A stretch of 64,000 nucleotides of DNA from Paracoccus thiocyanatus (GTDB lineage: Bacteria > Pseudomonadota > Alphaproteobacteria > Rhodobacterales > Rhodobacteraceae). The notes under the pieces were generated by a model. That model worked only from the letters and a program-made list of their open reading frames with translations, made no database searches and was not told where the DNA came from. The stretch is taken from NCBI RefSeq assembly GCF_900156255.1, contig NZ_FTMK01000003.1, forward strand, positions 124,001 through 188,000. Reading direction: 5' to 3'. Shown piece after piece: positions 1 to 10,167 of the stretch (positions are counted from its first letter, which is position 1; every line of letters begins with the position of its first letter). Both the position numbers and the translations under genes were made by a program.

Positions 1-33
1 GCGCAGGATGGCCCCGGACCGCCCAGAACAGGC

Positions 34-63
34 TTGACGCGGGCCGGGCACCGGCCGCATAAG
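34..63 (+). promoter_or_regulatory. Possible promoter of the ivd operon
   Basis: TTGACG lies at 34-39 and CATAAG at 58-63, with an 18-base spacer, 44 bases before the ivd start. The -35 match is good and the -10 match is weak, so this is a tentative reading. Confidence 0.3.
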
Positions 64-72
64 TCAGTTAAA

Positions 73-86
73 TGAACACTTGTTCA
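73..86. promoter_or_regulatory. Perfect palindrome in the ivd leader, possible operator
   Basis: TGAACA-CT-TGTTCA is a perfect 6-2-6 inverted repeat ending 20 bases before the ivd ATG and just downstream of the possible promoter. Its form and position suit a dimeric repressor such as a TetR-family acyl-CoA regulator. No regulator gene lies beside it in the window, so the protein is unknown. Confidence 0.4.
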
Positions 87-106
87 ATAAACAGAGGAGA
101 AGGCCG

Positions 107-1267
107 ATGTTCACCGCGGGAATGCAGTTCGACCTGGGCGAGGACGTGAACGCGCTGCGCGACACCGTCCACCGCTGGGCGCAGGAGCGGGTGAAGCCGA
201 TGGCGGCCCAGGTGGACCGATCCAATGCATTCCCGAACGAGCTGTGGCGCGAAATGGGCGATCTGGGCCTGTTGGGCATCACCGTGTCCGAGGAATATGG
301 CGGCGCCGGCCTGGGCTATTTGGCCCATGTCGTCGCGACCGAGGAAATCGCCCGCGCCTCGGCCTCGGTCAGCCTGTCCTATGGCGCGCATTCGAACCTT
401 TGCGTGAACCAGATCAAGCTGAACGGCAGCGATGAACAGCGGCGGAAATACCTGCCCGGCCTGTGCAGCGGCCGCGCCGTCGGCGCCCTGGCCATGTCCG
501 AGGAGGGCGCGGGCAGCGACGTGGTCGGCATGAAGCTGCGCGCCGAAAAGCGCGGCGACCGCTATGTGCTCAATGGCAATAAATACTGGATCACCAACGC
601 GCCCGACGCCGATACGCTGGTGGTCTATGCCAAGACCGACCCCGAGGCCGGCAGCCGCGGCATCACCGCCTTTATCGTCGAGCGCGGCATGGCCGGCTTT
701 TCGACCAGCCCGCATTTCGACAAGCTGGGCATGCGCGGCTCGAACACCGGCGAGCTGATCTTCCACGATTGCGAGGTGCCCGCGGAAAACGTGCTGGGGG
801 CCGAGGGCAAGGGCGTGCGGGTGCTGATGTCGGGCCTTGATTACGAACGGCTGGTGCTGTCGGGCATCGGCACCGGCATCATGGCCGCCTGCCTTGACGA
901 GGTCATGCCCTATGTCAAGGAACGCAAGCAGTTCGGCCAGCCCATCGGGTCCTTCCAACTGATGCAGGCCAAGGTCGCCGACATGTATGTCGCGCTGAAC
1001 ACGGCGCGCGCCTATGTCTACGAGGTAGCGAAGGCCTGCGACGCGGGCCGCGTCACCCGCCAGGATGCGGCCGGCGCGGTGCTTTACGCCAGCGAACAGG
1101 CCATGGTGCAGGCGCATCAGGCCGTGCAGGCGCTGGGCGGCGCCGGCTTCCTGAACGATTCCGCGGTCAGCCGGCTGTTCCGCGATGCCAAGCTGATGGA
1201 GATCGGCGCCGGAACCTCGGAAATCCGCCGGATGCTGATCGGGCGGCAGTTGATGGACATTGCCTGA
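107..1267 (+). CDS. ivd: Isovaleryl-CoA dehydrogenase
   Basis: FAD-dependent acyl-CoA dehydrogenase of 386 residues that oxidises isovaleryl-CoA to 3-methylcrotonyl-CoA, the first committed CoA step of leucine catabolism. Electrons go to electron-transfer flavoprotein in the cytoplasm. The acyl-CoA dehydrogenase signatures are visible ([10 protein letters not shown] near 129-138 and the C-terminal GAGTSEIRR). The usual C-terminal catalytic glutamate is Ala368 here, while a glutamate sits in the helix motif LDYERL (Glu247). That swap is the known hallmark of the isovaleryl-CoA type. The ATG at 107 is chosen over an upstream in-frame ATG at 80 because GAGGAGAAGG directly precedes it. Carboxylase, hydratase and lyase genes of the same pathway follow. 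The specific substrate assignment is strong. Confidence 0.95.
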   Translation: MFTAGMQFDLGEDVNALRDTVHRWAQERVKPMAAQVDRSNAFPNELWREMGDLGLLGITVSEEYGGAGLGYLAHVVATEEIARASASVSLSYGAHSNLCVNQIKLNGSDEQRRKYLPGLCSGRAVGALAMSEEGAGSDVVGMKLRAEKRGDRYVLNGNKYWITNAPDADTLVVYAKTDPEAGSRGITAFIVERGMAGFSTSPHFDKLGMRGSNTGELIFHDCEVPAENVLGAEGKGVRVLMSGLDYERLVLSGIGTGIMAACLDEVMPYVKERKQFGQPIGSFQLMQAKVADMYVALNTARAYVYEVAKACDAGRVTRQDAAGAVLYASEQAMVQAHQAVQALGGAGFLNDSAVSRLFRDAKLMEIGAGTSEIRRMLIGRQLMDIA

Positions 1268-1716
1268 TGCGCGCGCTAGCGCTGCTGCTGCTGATGGGCG
1301 CGCCTGCGCTGGCCGGCGATGCCTCGGGCTTCGATCCGGCGGCGATCGACCGATGCCTTGATGCGGCCCAAACCCAGGGCGCGCGGGCCGATTGCGCCGG
1401 GGCGGGGATGCCGCCCTGCCTGGACTATGCCCGGCAGAAATATACCGGCGACGACCCGGATTTCCCGATGGCGAACTGCCTCGACGCCTCGCACCAGGCA
1501 TGGGAGGCCAAGCTGACCGCCGTCTACGCGGCGGCGCTGGCGGGTGCAGCCCAGCAAGAGCCGCTGCGCCGGATGGAACGCGCCTGGATCGCGTTTCGCC
1601 AGGCGCTTTGCGACCGGGCAGGCCAGGCCGGCGAGGACCTGGCCCGCGCCCGCTGCCTGCGCGACGAGACCGCGCGGCAAGCGGCGCTGCTTCTGTCCGT
1701 GGCGGAACCGAAATGA
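1267..1716 (+). CDS. Secreted LprI/DUF1311-like protein
   Basis: A 149-residue protein with an N-terminal Sec signal (residues 1-16, cleavage near ALA-GD), so exported to the periplasm. The C-terminal part carries the WIAFRQALCD-type motif and paired cysteines of the LprI/DUF1311 family, some members of which inhibit lysozyme. The ATG overlaps the ivd stop as TGATG, so translation is probably coupled. Why a periplasmic protein is coupled to a cytoplasmic dehydrogenase is unclear. The family call is moderate and lysozyme inhibition is only a family-level possibility. Confidence 0.65.
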   Translation: MRALALLLLMGAPALAGDASGFDPAAIDRCLDAAQTQGARADCAGAGMPPCLDYARQKYTGDDPDFPMANCLDASHQAWEAKLTAVYAAALAGAAQQEPLRRMERAWIAFRQALCDRAGQAGEDLARARCLRDETARQAALLLSVAEPK

Positions 1717-1766
1717 TCCGGGGCGCGCAAAACGGGCGGCGCCCCGCCAAGGGCCGCGATGGCGGC

Positions 1767-2378
1767 CTAGAACTTCATCACATAGCTGACGCCGGCCACC
1801 ACCGGATCGACATCGACCGAACCGATATTGGCGCCGTTCAACTCGACATCGGCATTGATGTCGATCCAGCGCAGGTCGGCGCGCAGGGCCGAGCGGTCGT
1901 TGATCCAATGGTCCACGCCCAGATGCGCGGCCAGTCCCCAGCTATTCTTGACCCGCAACTGGTTGCCGGCCAGCGGCCCCTTGGCCTCGCCGTCCCAGAA
2001 GCCGGTAAAGTTCACGCCCAGGCCGACAAAGGGCTTCCAGCGCGGATGCATGTCGAAATGATATTGCAGCGACACGACCGGCGGCAGGTGCTTGACGGTG
2101 CCGATCTCGGCCCCGTTCGACCGGACCGAATGGGTGAAGGGCAGGGCGCCCAGCACCTCGACGCCGATATTGTCGCGGATGAAATATTCAAAGGTGATGC
2201 TGGGGCGGGTGCTGTCGTCGATGCTGGTCGGAACCGTGCCCGCGGCCAGCACGCCATTGTCCGATTTCGGATTCACATGTGCGATCCCGAAGCCGAGCGT
2301 CCAGTCGCCTTGCGATTGCGCAAGCGCAGGCGAGGCAAGCGCGGCGAGCGCCGCGGCAATGGCAAGCTTGTGTCTCAT
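1767..2378 (-). CDS. ompW: OmpW-family outer membrane protein
   Basis: A 203-residue outer membrane beta-barrel with a clear signal peptide (cleavage after ALASPALAQ, about residue 21). The start of the mature protein (GDWTLGFGIAHVNPKSDNG), the alternating hydrophobic strands and the terminal aromatic residue (SYVMKF) fit the eight-stranded OmpW family. These proteins form narrow channels for small hydrophobic molecules. It reads against its neighbours and converges on the LprI-like gene. GAGAGGAT precedes the ATG. A perfect FNR-type site lies 59-72 bases upstream. In enterobacteria and Pseudomonas, OmpW/OprG genes are activated by FNR or Anr under low oxygen, so the same control is likely here. 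Confidence 0.88.
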   Translation of the reverse strand: MRHKLAIAAALAALASPALAQSQGDWTLGFGIAHVNPKSDNGVLAAGTVPTSIDDSTRPSITFEYFIRDNIGVEVLGALPFTHSVRSNGAEIGTVKHLPPVVSLQYHFDMHPRWKPFVGLGVNFTGFWDGEAKGPLAGNQLRVKNSWGLAAHLGVDHWINDRSALRADLRWIDINADVELNGANIGSVDVDPVVAGVSYVMKF

Positions 2379-2436
2379 GGCGATCCTCTCTTCTTGTCGC
2401 AGCTCCGCTCATCGCGCCTCGCCTTGGGCTGCGGCG

Positions 2437-2450
2437 TTGATCTGGATCAA
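2437..2450. promoter_or_regulatory. FNR-type binding site between ompW and mccB
   Basis: TTGAT-CTGG-ATCAA is a perfect match to the FNR/FnrP consensus TTGAT-N4-ATCAA. Its centre is 65 bases upstream of the ompW start and 78 bases upstream of the mccB start. A class II activator site (-41.5) for ompW would put the start site about 24 bases before the ompW ATG, which is plausible. Confidence 0.75.
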
Positions 2451-2521
2451 GATTTCCCCGCCTTTGCCCCGACTGCGACAAACAGGCGCAGCCTCCGGCC
2501 CGGTCCCGAAAGGATGATGCG

Positions 2522-4126
2522 ATGAAGCTTGGCAGTTCGGTCCTGCCCTCCTCGGAAACCTTCCGCGCCAATCGCGCGGCGCATCTGGCCATGCTGGAAA
2601 CCGTGCGCGAGGCGGCCTTGGCCGCGGCGGCGGGCGGCGGCGCCAAGGCGCTGGACCGCCACGTCGCCCGCGGCAAGATGCCGCCGCGCGAACGGGTGGC
2701 GAACCTGCTCGACCCCGGCTCGCCCTTCCTGGAAATCGGCGCGACGGCGGCGCATGGCATGTATGACGACGCCGCGCCCGCGGCCGGGGTCATCGCCGGC
2801 ATCGGCCGGGTGCATGGCCAGGACGTGATGGTCGTGGCCAATGACGCGACCGTCAAGGGCGGCACCTATTACCCGATGACGGTGAAAAAGCACCTGCGCG
2901 CCCAGGAAATCGCCCAGGAATGCCACCTGCCCTGCATCTACCTGGTCGATTCCGGCGGCGCGAACCTGCCCAACCAGGACGAGGTCTTTCCCGACCGCGA
3001 CCATTTCGGCCGCATCTTCTACAACCAGGCGCAGATGAGCGCGATGGGCATCGCCCAGATCGCCGTGGTCATGGGGTCCTGCACGGCGGGCGGCGCCTAT
3101 GTGCCGGCCATGTCCGACGTGACCATCATCGTGCGAAACCAGGGCACGATCTTCCTGGCCGGCCCGCCCTTGGTGCGCGCCGCCACCGGCGAGGTGGTCT
3201 CGGCCGAGGACCTGGGCGGCGGCGACGTGCACACGCGCCTGTCCGGCGTGGCCGACTACCTGGCCGAGGACGACGCCCATGCCCTGGCCATCGCCCGGCG
3301 CAGCATCGCCAACCTGAACCGCCGGCAGCCCGCGACCGTGCAATGGCAATCCCCCGAACCGCCGGCCCACGACCCCGACGAAATCCTGGGCCTGGTCCCC
3401 GCCGACCTGCGCATCCCCTATGATATCCGCGAGGTGATCGCCCGCGTCGTGGACGGCTCGCGCTTCGACGAGTTCAAGGCCCGCTTCGGCGAAACGCTGG
3501 TGACGGGCTTTGCCCATGTCGAGGGCTGCCCCGTCGGCATCATCGCCAATAACGGCGTGATCTTCTCGGAAGCCGCGCAAAAGGGCGCGCATTTCATCGA
3601 GCTTTGCTCGATGCGCGGCGTCCCCCTGGTCTTCCTCCAGAACGTCACCGGCTTCATGGTCGGGCGCAAATACGAAAACGAAGGCATCGCGCGCCACGGC
3701 GCCAAGATGGTGACGGCGGTGGCCACGACCAATGTGCCCAAGATCACCATGCTGGTCGGGGGCAGCTTCGGGGCCGGCAATTACGGCATGTCGGGCCGCG
3801 CTTACGGCCCGCGCTTCCTCTGGACCTGGCCCAACAGCCGCATCTCGGTGATGGGCGGCGAACAGGCGGCGGGGGTGCTCGCCACCGTGCGCCGCGACGG
3901 GATCGAGCGCCAGGGCGGCCACTGGTCGCCCGAGGAAGAGGCCGAGTTCAAGCGCCCCACCATCGAGATGTTCGAACGCCAAAGCCATCCGCTCTATGCC
4001 TCGGCCCGGCTCTGGGACGACGGCGTCATCGACCCGCGAAAGACCCGCGACGTGCTGGCGCTCAGCCTGCGCGCCAGCCTCAACGCCCCGATCCAGCCGA
4101 CCCGCTTCGGCATCTTCCGGATGTGA
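2522..4126 (+). CDS. mccB: Methylcrotonoyl-CoA carboxylase, carboxyltransferase (beta) subunit
   Basis: A 534-residue carboxyltransferase that moves the carboxyl group from carboxybiotin to 3-methylcrotonyl-CoA, giving 3-methylglutaconyl-CoA. It has the two-domain crotonase-like fold of acyl-CoA carboxylase beta subunits: an N-terminal acyl-CoA site ([19 protein letters not shown] and [12 protein letters not shown]) and a C-terminal biotin site ([21 protein letters not shown], with [11 protein letters not shown]). These long motifs are typical of MCC rather than of propionyl-CoA carboxylase. AAAGGA precedes the ATG by seven bases. The alpha subunit follows after 126 bases, which hold a repeat element and a strong hairpin. 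Confidence 0.95.
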   Translation: MKLGSSVLPSSETFRANRAAHLAMLETVREAALAAAAGGGAKALDRHVARGKMPPRERVANLLDPGSPFLEIGATAAHGMYDDAAPAAGVIAGIGRVHGQDVMVVANDATVKGGTYYPMTVKKHLRAQEIAQECHLPCIYLVDSGGANLPNQDEVFPDRDHFGRIFYNQAQMSAMGIAQIAVVMGSCTAGGAYVPAMSDVTIIVRNQGTIFLAGPPLVRAATGEVVSAEDLGGGDVHTRLSGVADYLAEDDAHALAIARRSIANLNRRQPATVQWQSPEPPAHDPDEILGLVPADLRIPYDIREVIARVVDGSRFDEFKARFGETLVTGFAHVEGCPVGIIANNGVIFSEAAQKGAHFIELCSMRGVPLVFLQNVTGFMVGRKYENEGIARHGAKMVTAVATTNVPKITMLVGGSFGAGNYGMSGRAYGPRFLWTWPNSRISVMGGEQAAGVLATVRRDGIERQGGHWSPEEEAEFKRPTIEMFERQSHPLYASARLWDDGVIDPRKTRDVLALSLRASLNAPIQPTRFGIFRM

Positions 4127-4174
4127 CGGCCATGCGCATCCCGCCCCATGCCCTGCCCCGGAAAGGCTGATGAT

Positions 4175-4195
4175 TTCTCCGTTTCCCAAATACTC
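4175..4195 (-). repeat. Dispersed 3'-end repeat, class A
   Basis: On the minus strand this reads GAGTATTTGGGAAACGGAG followed by AA. It matches the class A consensus also found at 8493, 8595, 14480, 44770 and 44813. It lies just downstream of mccB and just upstream of the hairpin at 4205-4225. Confidence 0.7.
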
Positions 4196-4204
4196 CGCGG
4201 GGGT

Positions 4205-4225
4205 CCGGGGGTGTGAAACCCCCGG
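4205..4225. terminator. Strong hairpin between mccB and mccA
   Basis: CCGGGGGT and ACCCCCGG form a perfect 8-bp stem around the loop GTGAA. No U-tract follows, so it is not a classical intrinsic terminator. It could be an attenuating or RNA-stabilising stem that sets the beta to alpha subunit ratio (inference). Confidence 0.5.
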
Positions 4226-4252
4226 CCCGTCCGCTGCCACAGGAGCCACCGG

Positions 4253-6185
<1,933 letters not shown>

Positions 6186-6193
<8 letters not shown>

Positions 6194-6851
6194 ACTGACG
6201 CTTTGGCATGTGCCGCTGTCGCGCTCGATGCGCATCCTGTGGCTGCTCGAAGAGATCGGCTGCGACTATGACCTGCGGCTGATGGATCTGGCCGACGGAT
6301 CGACCCGCCGGCCGCCCTATGACGCGATCCACCCGGTCGGCCGGGTCCCGGCGCTGCGCGACGGCGCGACCACGATCCACGAATCCGGCGCCATGACCGA
6401 ATGGCTGTGCGAAACCCGCGCCCCGCATCTGTGGCGCGCGCCCGGCAGCCCCGGACGCCTGGGCTGGCTCGACTGGCTGCATTTCGGCGAGACGCTGGGC
6501 CAGCACCTGGCCAACCTGACCCAGCAGCATGTGTTCCTGCGGCAGGAAAGCCAGCGCTCTGCCATCCTCATGCGGCTGGAAGCGGCGCGGCTGTCGCGGG
6601 CGCTGCGCCTGGTCGAGGCTTGCGTCGCGGATTCGGACTGGCTGCTCAGCGAATTTTCCGGCGTCGACTGCCAGGTCGGCTATTCGGTCTGGATCGCCTC
6701 GCGCTTTGTCAGCTATGCCGACCGGCCGGCGCTGGCCGCCTATCGCGACCGCTGCGCCGCGCGCCCGGCCTTCCGGCGCAGCCTGCCCGGACCGGGCACG
6801 GCGCTGCTTTATACCCGCGATTTCTACGAGGTCCCCGATGTCCCAGGTTGA
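6186..6851 (+). CDS. Glutathione S-transferase family protein
   Basis: A 221-residue cytosolic GST-fold protein. The N-terminal thioredoxin-like domain (LTLWHVPLSRSMRILWLLEE) has a serine in the position of the activating residue, and HPVGRVPAL with HESGAMTEWL gives the cis-Pro and glutathione gamma-glutamyl contacts. An all-alpha C-terminal domain follows. It overlaps mccA by 8 bases and the HMG-CoA lyase gene by 14, so it is an integral member of the leucine operon. Its role there is unknown. Detoxifying reactive enoyl-CoA-derived electrophiles is a guess. Confidence 0.85.
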
Positions 6852-7692
6852 AATCTTCGAGGTCGGGCCGCGCGACGGGTTGCAGAACGAAAAGCGCCTG
6901 ATCCCGGCGGCGGAAAAGATCGCGCTGGTCGACCTGTTGTCGCAGGCCGGGTTCCGCCGCATCGAGGTGACAAGCTTCGTGCCGCCGAAATGGGTGCCGC
7001 AAATGGCGGATGCGGCCGAGGTCATGGCCGGCATCACGCGCCGCCCCGGCATCCGCTATGCGGTGCTGACCCCGAACCTGCGCGGCTACCAGGCGGCGCG
7101 GGCGGCCGGCGCGGACGAGGTGGCGATCTTCGCCTCGGCCTCCGAGGGGTTTTCCAGGGCGAACCTGAACGCCTCCATCGCCGAAAGCCTGGAACGGCTT
7201 GCGCCGGTGGCACAGGCGGCGCGGCGGGACGGCATTGCCTTGCGCGGTTATGTCTCGGTGGTGACGGACTGCCCGTTCGAGGGCAAGGTCGCGCCCGCCA
7301 GCGTCGCGCGCGTCGCGGCCAGGCTGCGCGACCTGGGCTGTCACGAGATCAGCCTGGGCGAGACACTCGGCCAGGCCCGGCCCGAAGCCATCGACGCCAT
7401 GCTGGCCGCGGTTCTGGATGAGTTGCCGCCCGAAAGCCTGGCCGGCCATTACCACGACACCGCCGGCCGGGCGCTGGAGAATATCGACGCGAGCCTGGCG
7501 CGCGGTTTGCGGGTCTTTGACGCCGCCGTCGGGGGCCTGGGCGGCTGTCCCTATGCGCCCGGCGCCGCGGGCAATGTCGCGACCGAAAAGCTTGCCGCGC
7601 ACCTGGCGCTGCGCGGCCATGACACCGGGCTGGACATGGCGCTGATCGAACAGGCCGCCGCCATGGCCCGCGCCATGAAAGGAGCCGAGTGA
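6838..7692 (+). CDS. mvaB: Hydroxymethylglutaryl-CoA lyase
   Basis: A 284-residue TIM-barrel lyase that cleaves HMG-CoA to acetyl-CoA and acetoacetate, the last step of leucine breakdown. All family catalytic elements are present: EVGPRDGLQNE (Arg12, Asp13, Glu18), the metal-binding HYH pair (His204, His206) and the flexible-loop GLGGCPYAPGAAGN (Cys237, Asn246). The internal ATG at 6838 gives the family-typical N terminus MSQVEIFEVGPRDG. It overlaps the GST gene by 14 bases and shares one base with the next gene. A diverged second copy lies at 59551-60474. Confidence 0.95.
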   Translation: MSQVEIFEVGPRDGLQNEKRLIPAAEKIALVDLLSQAGFRRIEVTSFVPPKWVPQMADAAEVMAGITRRPGIRYAVLTPNLRGYQAARAAGADEVAIFASASEGFSRANLNASIAESLERLAPVAQAARRDGIALRGYVSVVTDCPFEGKVAPASVARVAARLRDLGCHEISLGETLGQARPEAIDAMLAAVLDELPPESLAGHYHDTAGRALENIDASLARGLRVFDAAVGGLGGCPYAPGAAGNVATEKLAAHLALRGHDTGLDMALIEQAAAMARAMKGAE

Positions 7693-8474
7693 TGGAAACC
7701 ATCCGCATCGACACCGATGCCCGCGGCGTGGCGCATCTGTGGCTGGCGCGCCCAGACAGGCACAATGCGCTGTCGGCGCAGATGATCCGGGAACTGACCC
7801 AGGCCGCGCAGGCGCTTGGCGCCGATCCCGCGGTGCGCGTGGTGGTGCTGGCGGCCGAGGGGCGCAGCTTCTGCGCCGGCGGCGACCTGGGCTGGATGCA
7901 AGAGCAGATGCGCGCCGATGCCGGGACCCGGCGCGAGGGCGCGCGCGAACTTGCCATGATGCTGAACGCGCTGAACACCCTGCCCAAGCCGCTGATCGGC
8001 CGGGTGCAGGGCAATGCCTTCGGCGGCGGGATCGGCCTGCTTTCGGTCTGCGACGTGGCGGTGGCGGTGCCCGAGGCGCGCTTCGGCCTGACCGAAACCC
8101 GGCTGGGCCTGATCCCCGCCACCATCGGCCCCTATGTGCTGGCGCGGATGGGCGAGGCTGCGGCGCGCCGCGTCTTCATGTCGGCGCGGCTTTTCGAGGC
8201 TGACGAGGCGGTGCGGCTGAACCTGCTGGCCGGCCTGGCCGATGCCGCGGCGCTGGATGCGGCGATCGAGGGCGAAGTCCTGCCCTATCTTTCCTGCGCC
8301 CCCGGCGCGGTGGCGGCGGCCAAGCGCCTGGCCCGGCGCCTTGGCCCCCCCATCGGCCCGGCCGAGATCGAGGCCAGCATCCAGGCCCTGGTCGATGTCT
8401 GGGAAGGGGACGAGGCGCCCGAGGGCATCGCCGCCTTTTTCGACAAGCGCAAGCCGCGCTGGCAGTCCGGCTGA
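7692..8474 (+). CDS. liuC: Methylglutaconyl-CoA hydratase (enoyl-CoA hydratase family)
   Basis: A 260-residue crotonase that most likely hydrates 3-methylglutaconyl-CoA to HMG-CoA. The oxyanion-hole motifs FCAGGDLGWM and NAFGGGIGL are clear. The first catalytic glutamate of ordinary hydratases is glycine (Gly115), while the second is kept (TETRLGLIP, Glu135). The sequence LGLIPATIGPYV is typical of LiuC-like enzymes. Either the GTG at 7689 or the ATG at 7692 may start it. The ATG is used here and it overlaps the preceding TGA. As the last pathway gene it completes leucine breakdown to acetyl-CoA and acetoacetate. Confidence 0.85.
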   Translation: METIRIDTDARGVAHLWLARPDRHNALSAQMIRELTQAAQALGADPAVRVVVLAAEGRSFCAGGDLGWMQEQMRADAGTRREGARELAMMLNALNTLPKPLIGRVQGNAFGGGIGLLSVCDVAVAVPEARFGLTETRLGLIPATIGPYVLARMGEAAARRVFMSARLFEADEAVRLNLLAGLADAAALDAAIEGEVLPYLSCAPGAVAAAKRLARRLGPPIGPAEIEASIQALVDVWEGDEAPEGIAAFFDKRKPRWQSG

Positions 8475-8492
8475 GGCGCCGGCCGGGGCAGT

Positions 8493-8615
8493 TTCACCGT
8501 TTTCCAAATACTCATTCCCGAGAGCGTCCCGAGCCGAGAGGTGGCAAAGTCGGGCCTGCATATCGACGCCGCGCCGGCCGGCCCTGCCGCTTTCGAGTAT
8601 TTGAAAAACGGTGAA
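8493..8615. repeat. Inverted pair of class A 3'-end repeats
   Basis: A class A copy on the minus strand at 8493-8513 is followed by a plus-strand copy at 8595-8615. The two 21-base arms match at 20 positions and face each other across about 80 bases, so the transcript downstream of the hydratase gene could fold into a long hairpin. Confidence 0.7.
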
Positions 8616-8753
8616 GGCGGGTGGAGCGCGCTTTGCGCAGCCTTGCGCCTTTTGCATGTCAGGGCTTCGCGGCGGGCGGCTTGGCGGCATATGGTCGCAT
8701 CTGTTAACGCCAGCAGTTCTGCCTCCTCCCGCTTTGCCAACCAAGGGGCCGCC

Positions 8754-9950
8754 ATGACGCCGCAGCCGAACCTGAAGCTTGCCGTTCTTGCCCTGGGCCT
8801 TGGCGCCTTTGCCATCGGCACCTCGGAATTCGCCGCCATGGGGCTTTTGCCCTGGTATGCCAGCGACCTGGGCATTACCGAGCCGCAGGCGGGCCATGTG
8901 GTGTCCGCCTATGCGCTGGGGGTGGTGGTCGGTGCGCCCGTCACCTCGATCCTTGGCGCGCGGTTGCCGCGGCGGCGCTATCTGGCGGCGCTGATCGCGG
9001 GTTACGGGCTGATGAACCTGCTGGCCGCGGTGCTGCCGGGCTATGGCACACTGGTGGGGGCGCGCTTTCTTGCCGGGCTGCCGCATGGCGGTTTTCTGGG
9101 CGTGGCGATGCTGTTCGCCGCCGATGCCCTGCCGCGCGAACAGCGCGCCAAGGGCGTGACGCAGGTGCTGCTGGGCCTGACCGTCGCCAATATCGCGGGG
9201 GTGCCGCTGGCAAGCATCCTGGGGCAGGGGCTGGGCTGGCGCTGGGGCTTTGCGCTGCCGGCCGTGCTGGCGCTGCTGGCGGGTTGGCTGATCTTGCGGC
9301 TGGCCCCGCATGTCGGCCCGCCCAAGGACGCGCGCCCGCTGGCCGAGCTGAAGGCGCTGCGCAATCCGGCGGTGGTGCTGATCCTGCTGGTCGGCGCCAT
9401 CGGCTTTGGCGGACTTTTCGCGGTCTATTCCTATCTTTCCGCGGCGATGCTGGCCACGGCGCAGCCGCCGGCCTGGGCCGTCCCCGCGGCGCTTTCGGCC
9501 TTTGGCGTCGGCGGCACGCTGGGCAGCATCCGGGCGGCGCGGCTGACCATCCGCCACGGCCCCTGGGGCGCGGCGCTGCGCCTGATGCTGTTCATGACCG
9601 TGACACAGGCTTTCGCAGCCTTGGCGGTGGGGAACTGGGGGCTGATGCTGGTGTCGTCCTTTCTGCTGGGCCTGGGCTCGGGCATGGTCGTGCCCTTGCA
9701 GACGCGGCTGATGGACGTGGCGGGCGAGGCGCAGAGCATGGCGGCGGCGATGAACCACGCCGCCTTCAACGCCGCCAATGCCCTGGGGCCCTGGCTGGCG
9801 GGGCTGGCGCTGGCGGCGGGCTGGGGCTGGCGGTCGTCGGGCCTGGTGGCGGTGGCGCTGTCGGCGGCGGGGATGCTGGCGCTGGCGCTTGCCTGGTGGC
9901 AGGCTCGCCTTGCCGGGGACCAGTTTCGCGATCACCCGGCGCGGAGGTGA
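8754..9950 (+). CDS. MFS transporter, DHA1-type exporter
   Basis: A 398-residue inner-membrane protein with about 12 hydrophobic helices. The motif TSEFAAMGLLPWYASDLGI in helix 1 and the loop GARLPRRRYL after helix 2 place it with AraJ/YdhP/PbuE-like drug and metabolite exporters. The ATG at 8754 is preferred because AAGGGGCC lies just upstream and helix 1 begins at once. The longer in-frame reading back to 8541 would run through the repeat and has no family match that I recognise. It stands alone, so its substrate cannot be inferred. Confidence 0.85.
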   Translation: MTPQPNLKLAVLALGLGAFAIGTSEFAAMGLLPWYASDLGITEPQAGHVVSAYALGVVVGAPVTSILGARLPRRRYLAALIAGYGLMNLLAAVLPGYGTLVGARFLAGLPHGGFLGVAMLFAADALPREQRAKGVTQVLLGLTVANIAGVPLASILGQGLGWRWGFALPAVLALLAGWLILRLAPHVGPPKDARPLAELKALRNPAVVLILLVGAIGFGGLFAVYSYLSAAMLATAQPPAWAVPAALSAFGVGGTLGSIRAARLTIRHGPWGAALRLMLFMTVTQAFAALAVGNWGLMLVSSFLLGLGSGMVVPLQTRLMDVAGEAQSMAAAMNHAAFNAANALGPWLAGLALAAGWGWRSSGLVAVALSAAGMLALALAWWQARLAGDQFRDHPARR

Positions 9951-10041
9951 TCCGTTCGGCGGGTGCAGCGATTGTTTCTTCCCGTGATCAAGGGGAACTC
10001 TGTTCCCCTCTTGTCCCGCTGCGCGGGCCAATTCACCCCTT

Positions 10042-10063
10042 GGGATATTTGGACACGAAAGAA
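10042..10063 (+). repeat. Dispersed 3'-end repeat, class B
   Basis: GGGATATTTGG followed by ACACGAAAGAA is an exact 22/22 match to the reverse complement of 33120-33141. It lies between the convergent 3' ends of the MFS gene and the polyamine-binding-protein gene. A degenerate class A copy follows at 10087-10107, with the flank CATGCGGCCGT shared with the copy at 44813. Confidence 0.7.
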
Positions 10064-10167
10064 GCCCGGCGGGGATGGGGCTGGATTTCTCTGTTGTGAA
10101 AATACCCATGCGGCCGTCACGCCGGGCAGGCGCCCCGCCGTTTCGGGCGGAGCGCTGCAAGCGGCGA

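Noticed and set aside
68..1750. A 560-codon open frame antisense to ivd and the LprI-like gene
   Set aside because: It is a typical high-GC shadow: low-complexity Arg/Gly/Ala/His composition, no family motif, and it opposes a well-supported gene.
8541..8753. N-terminal extension of the MFS exporter
   Set aside because: It would translate a dispersed repeat and has no membrane helix or homology that I recognise. A ribosome-binding site supports 8754.
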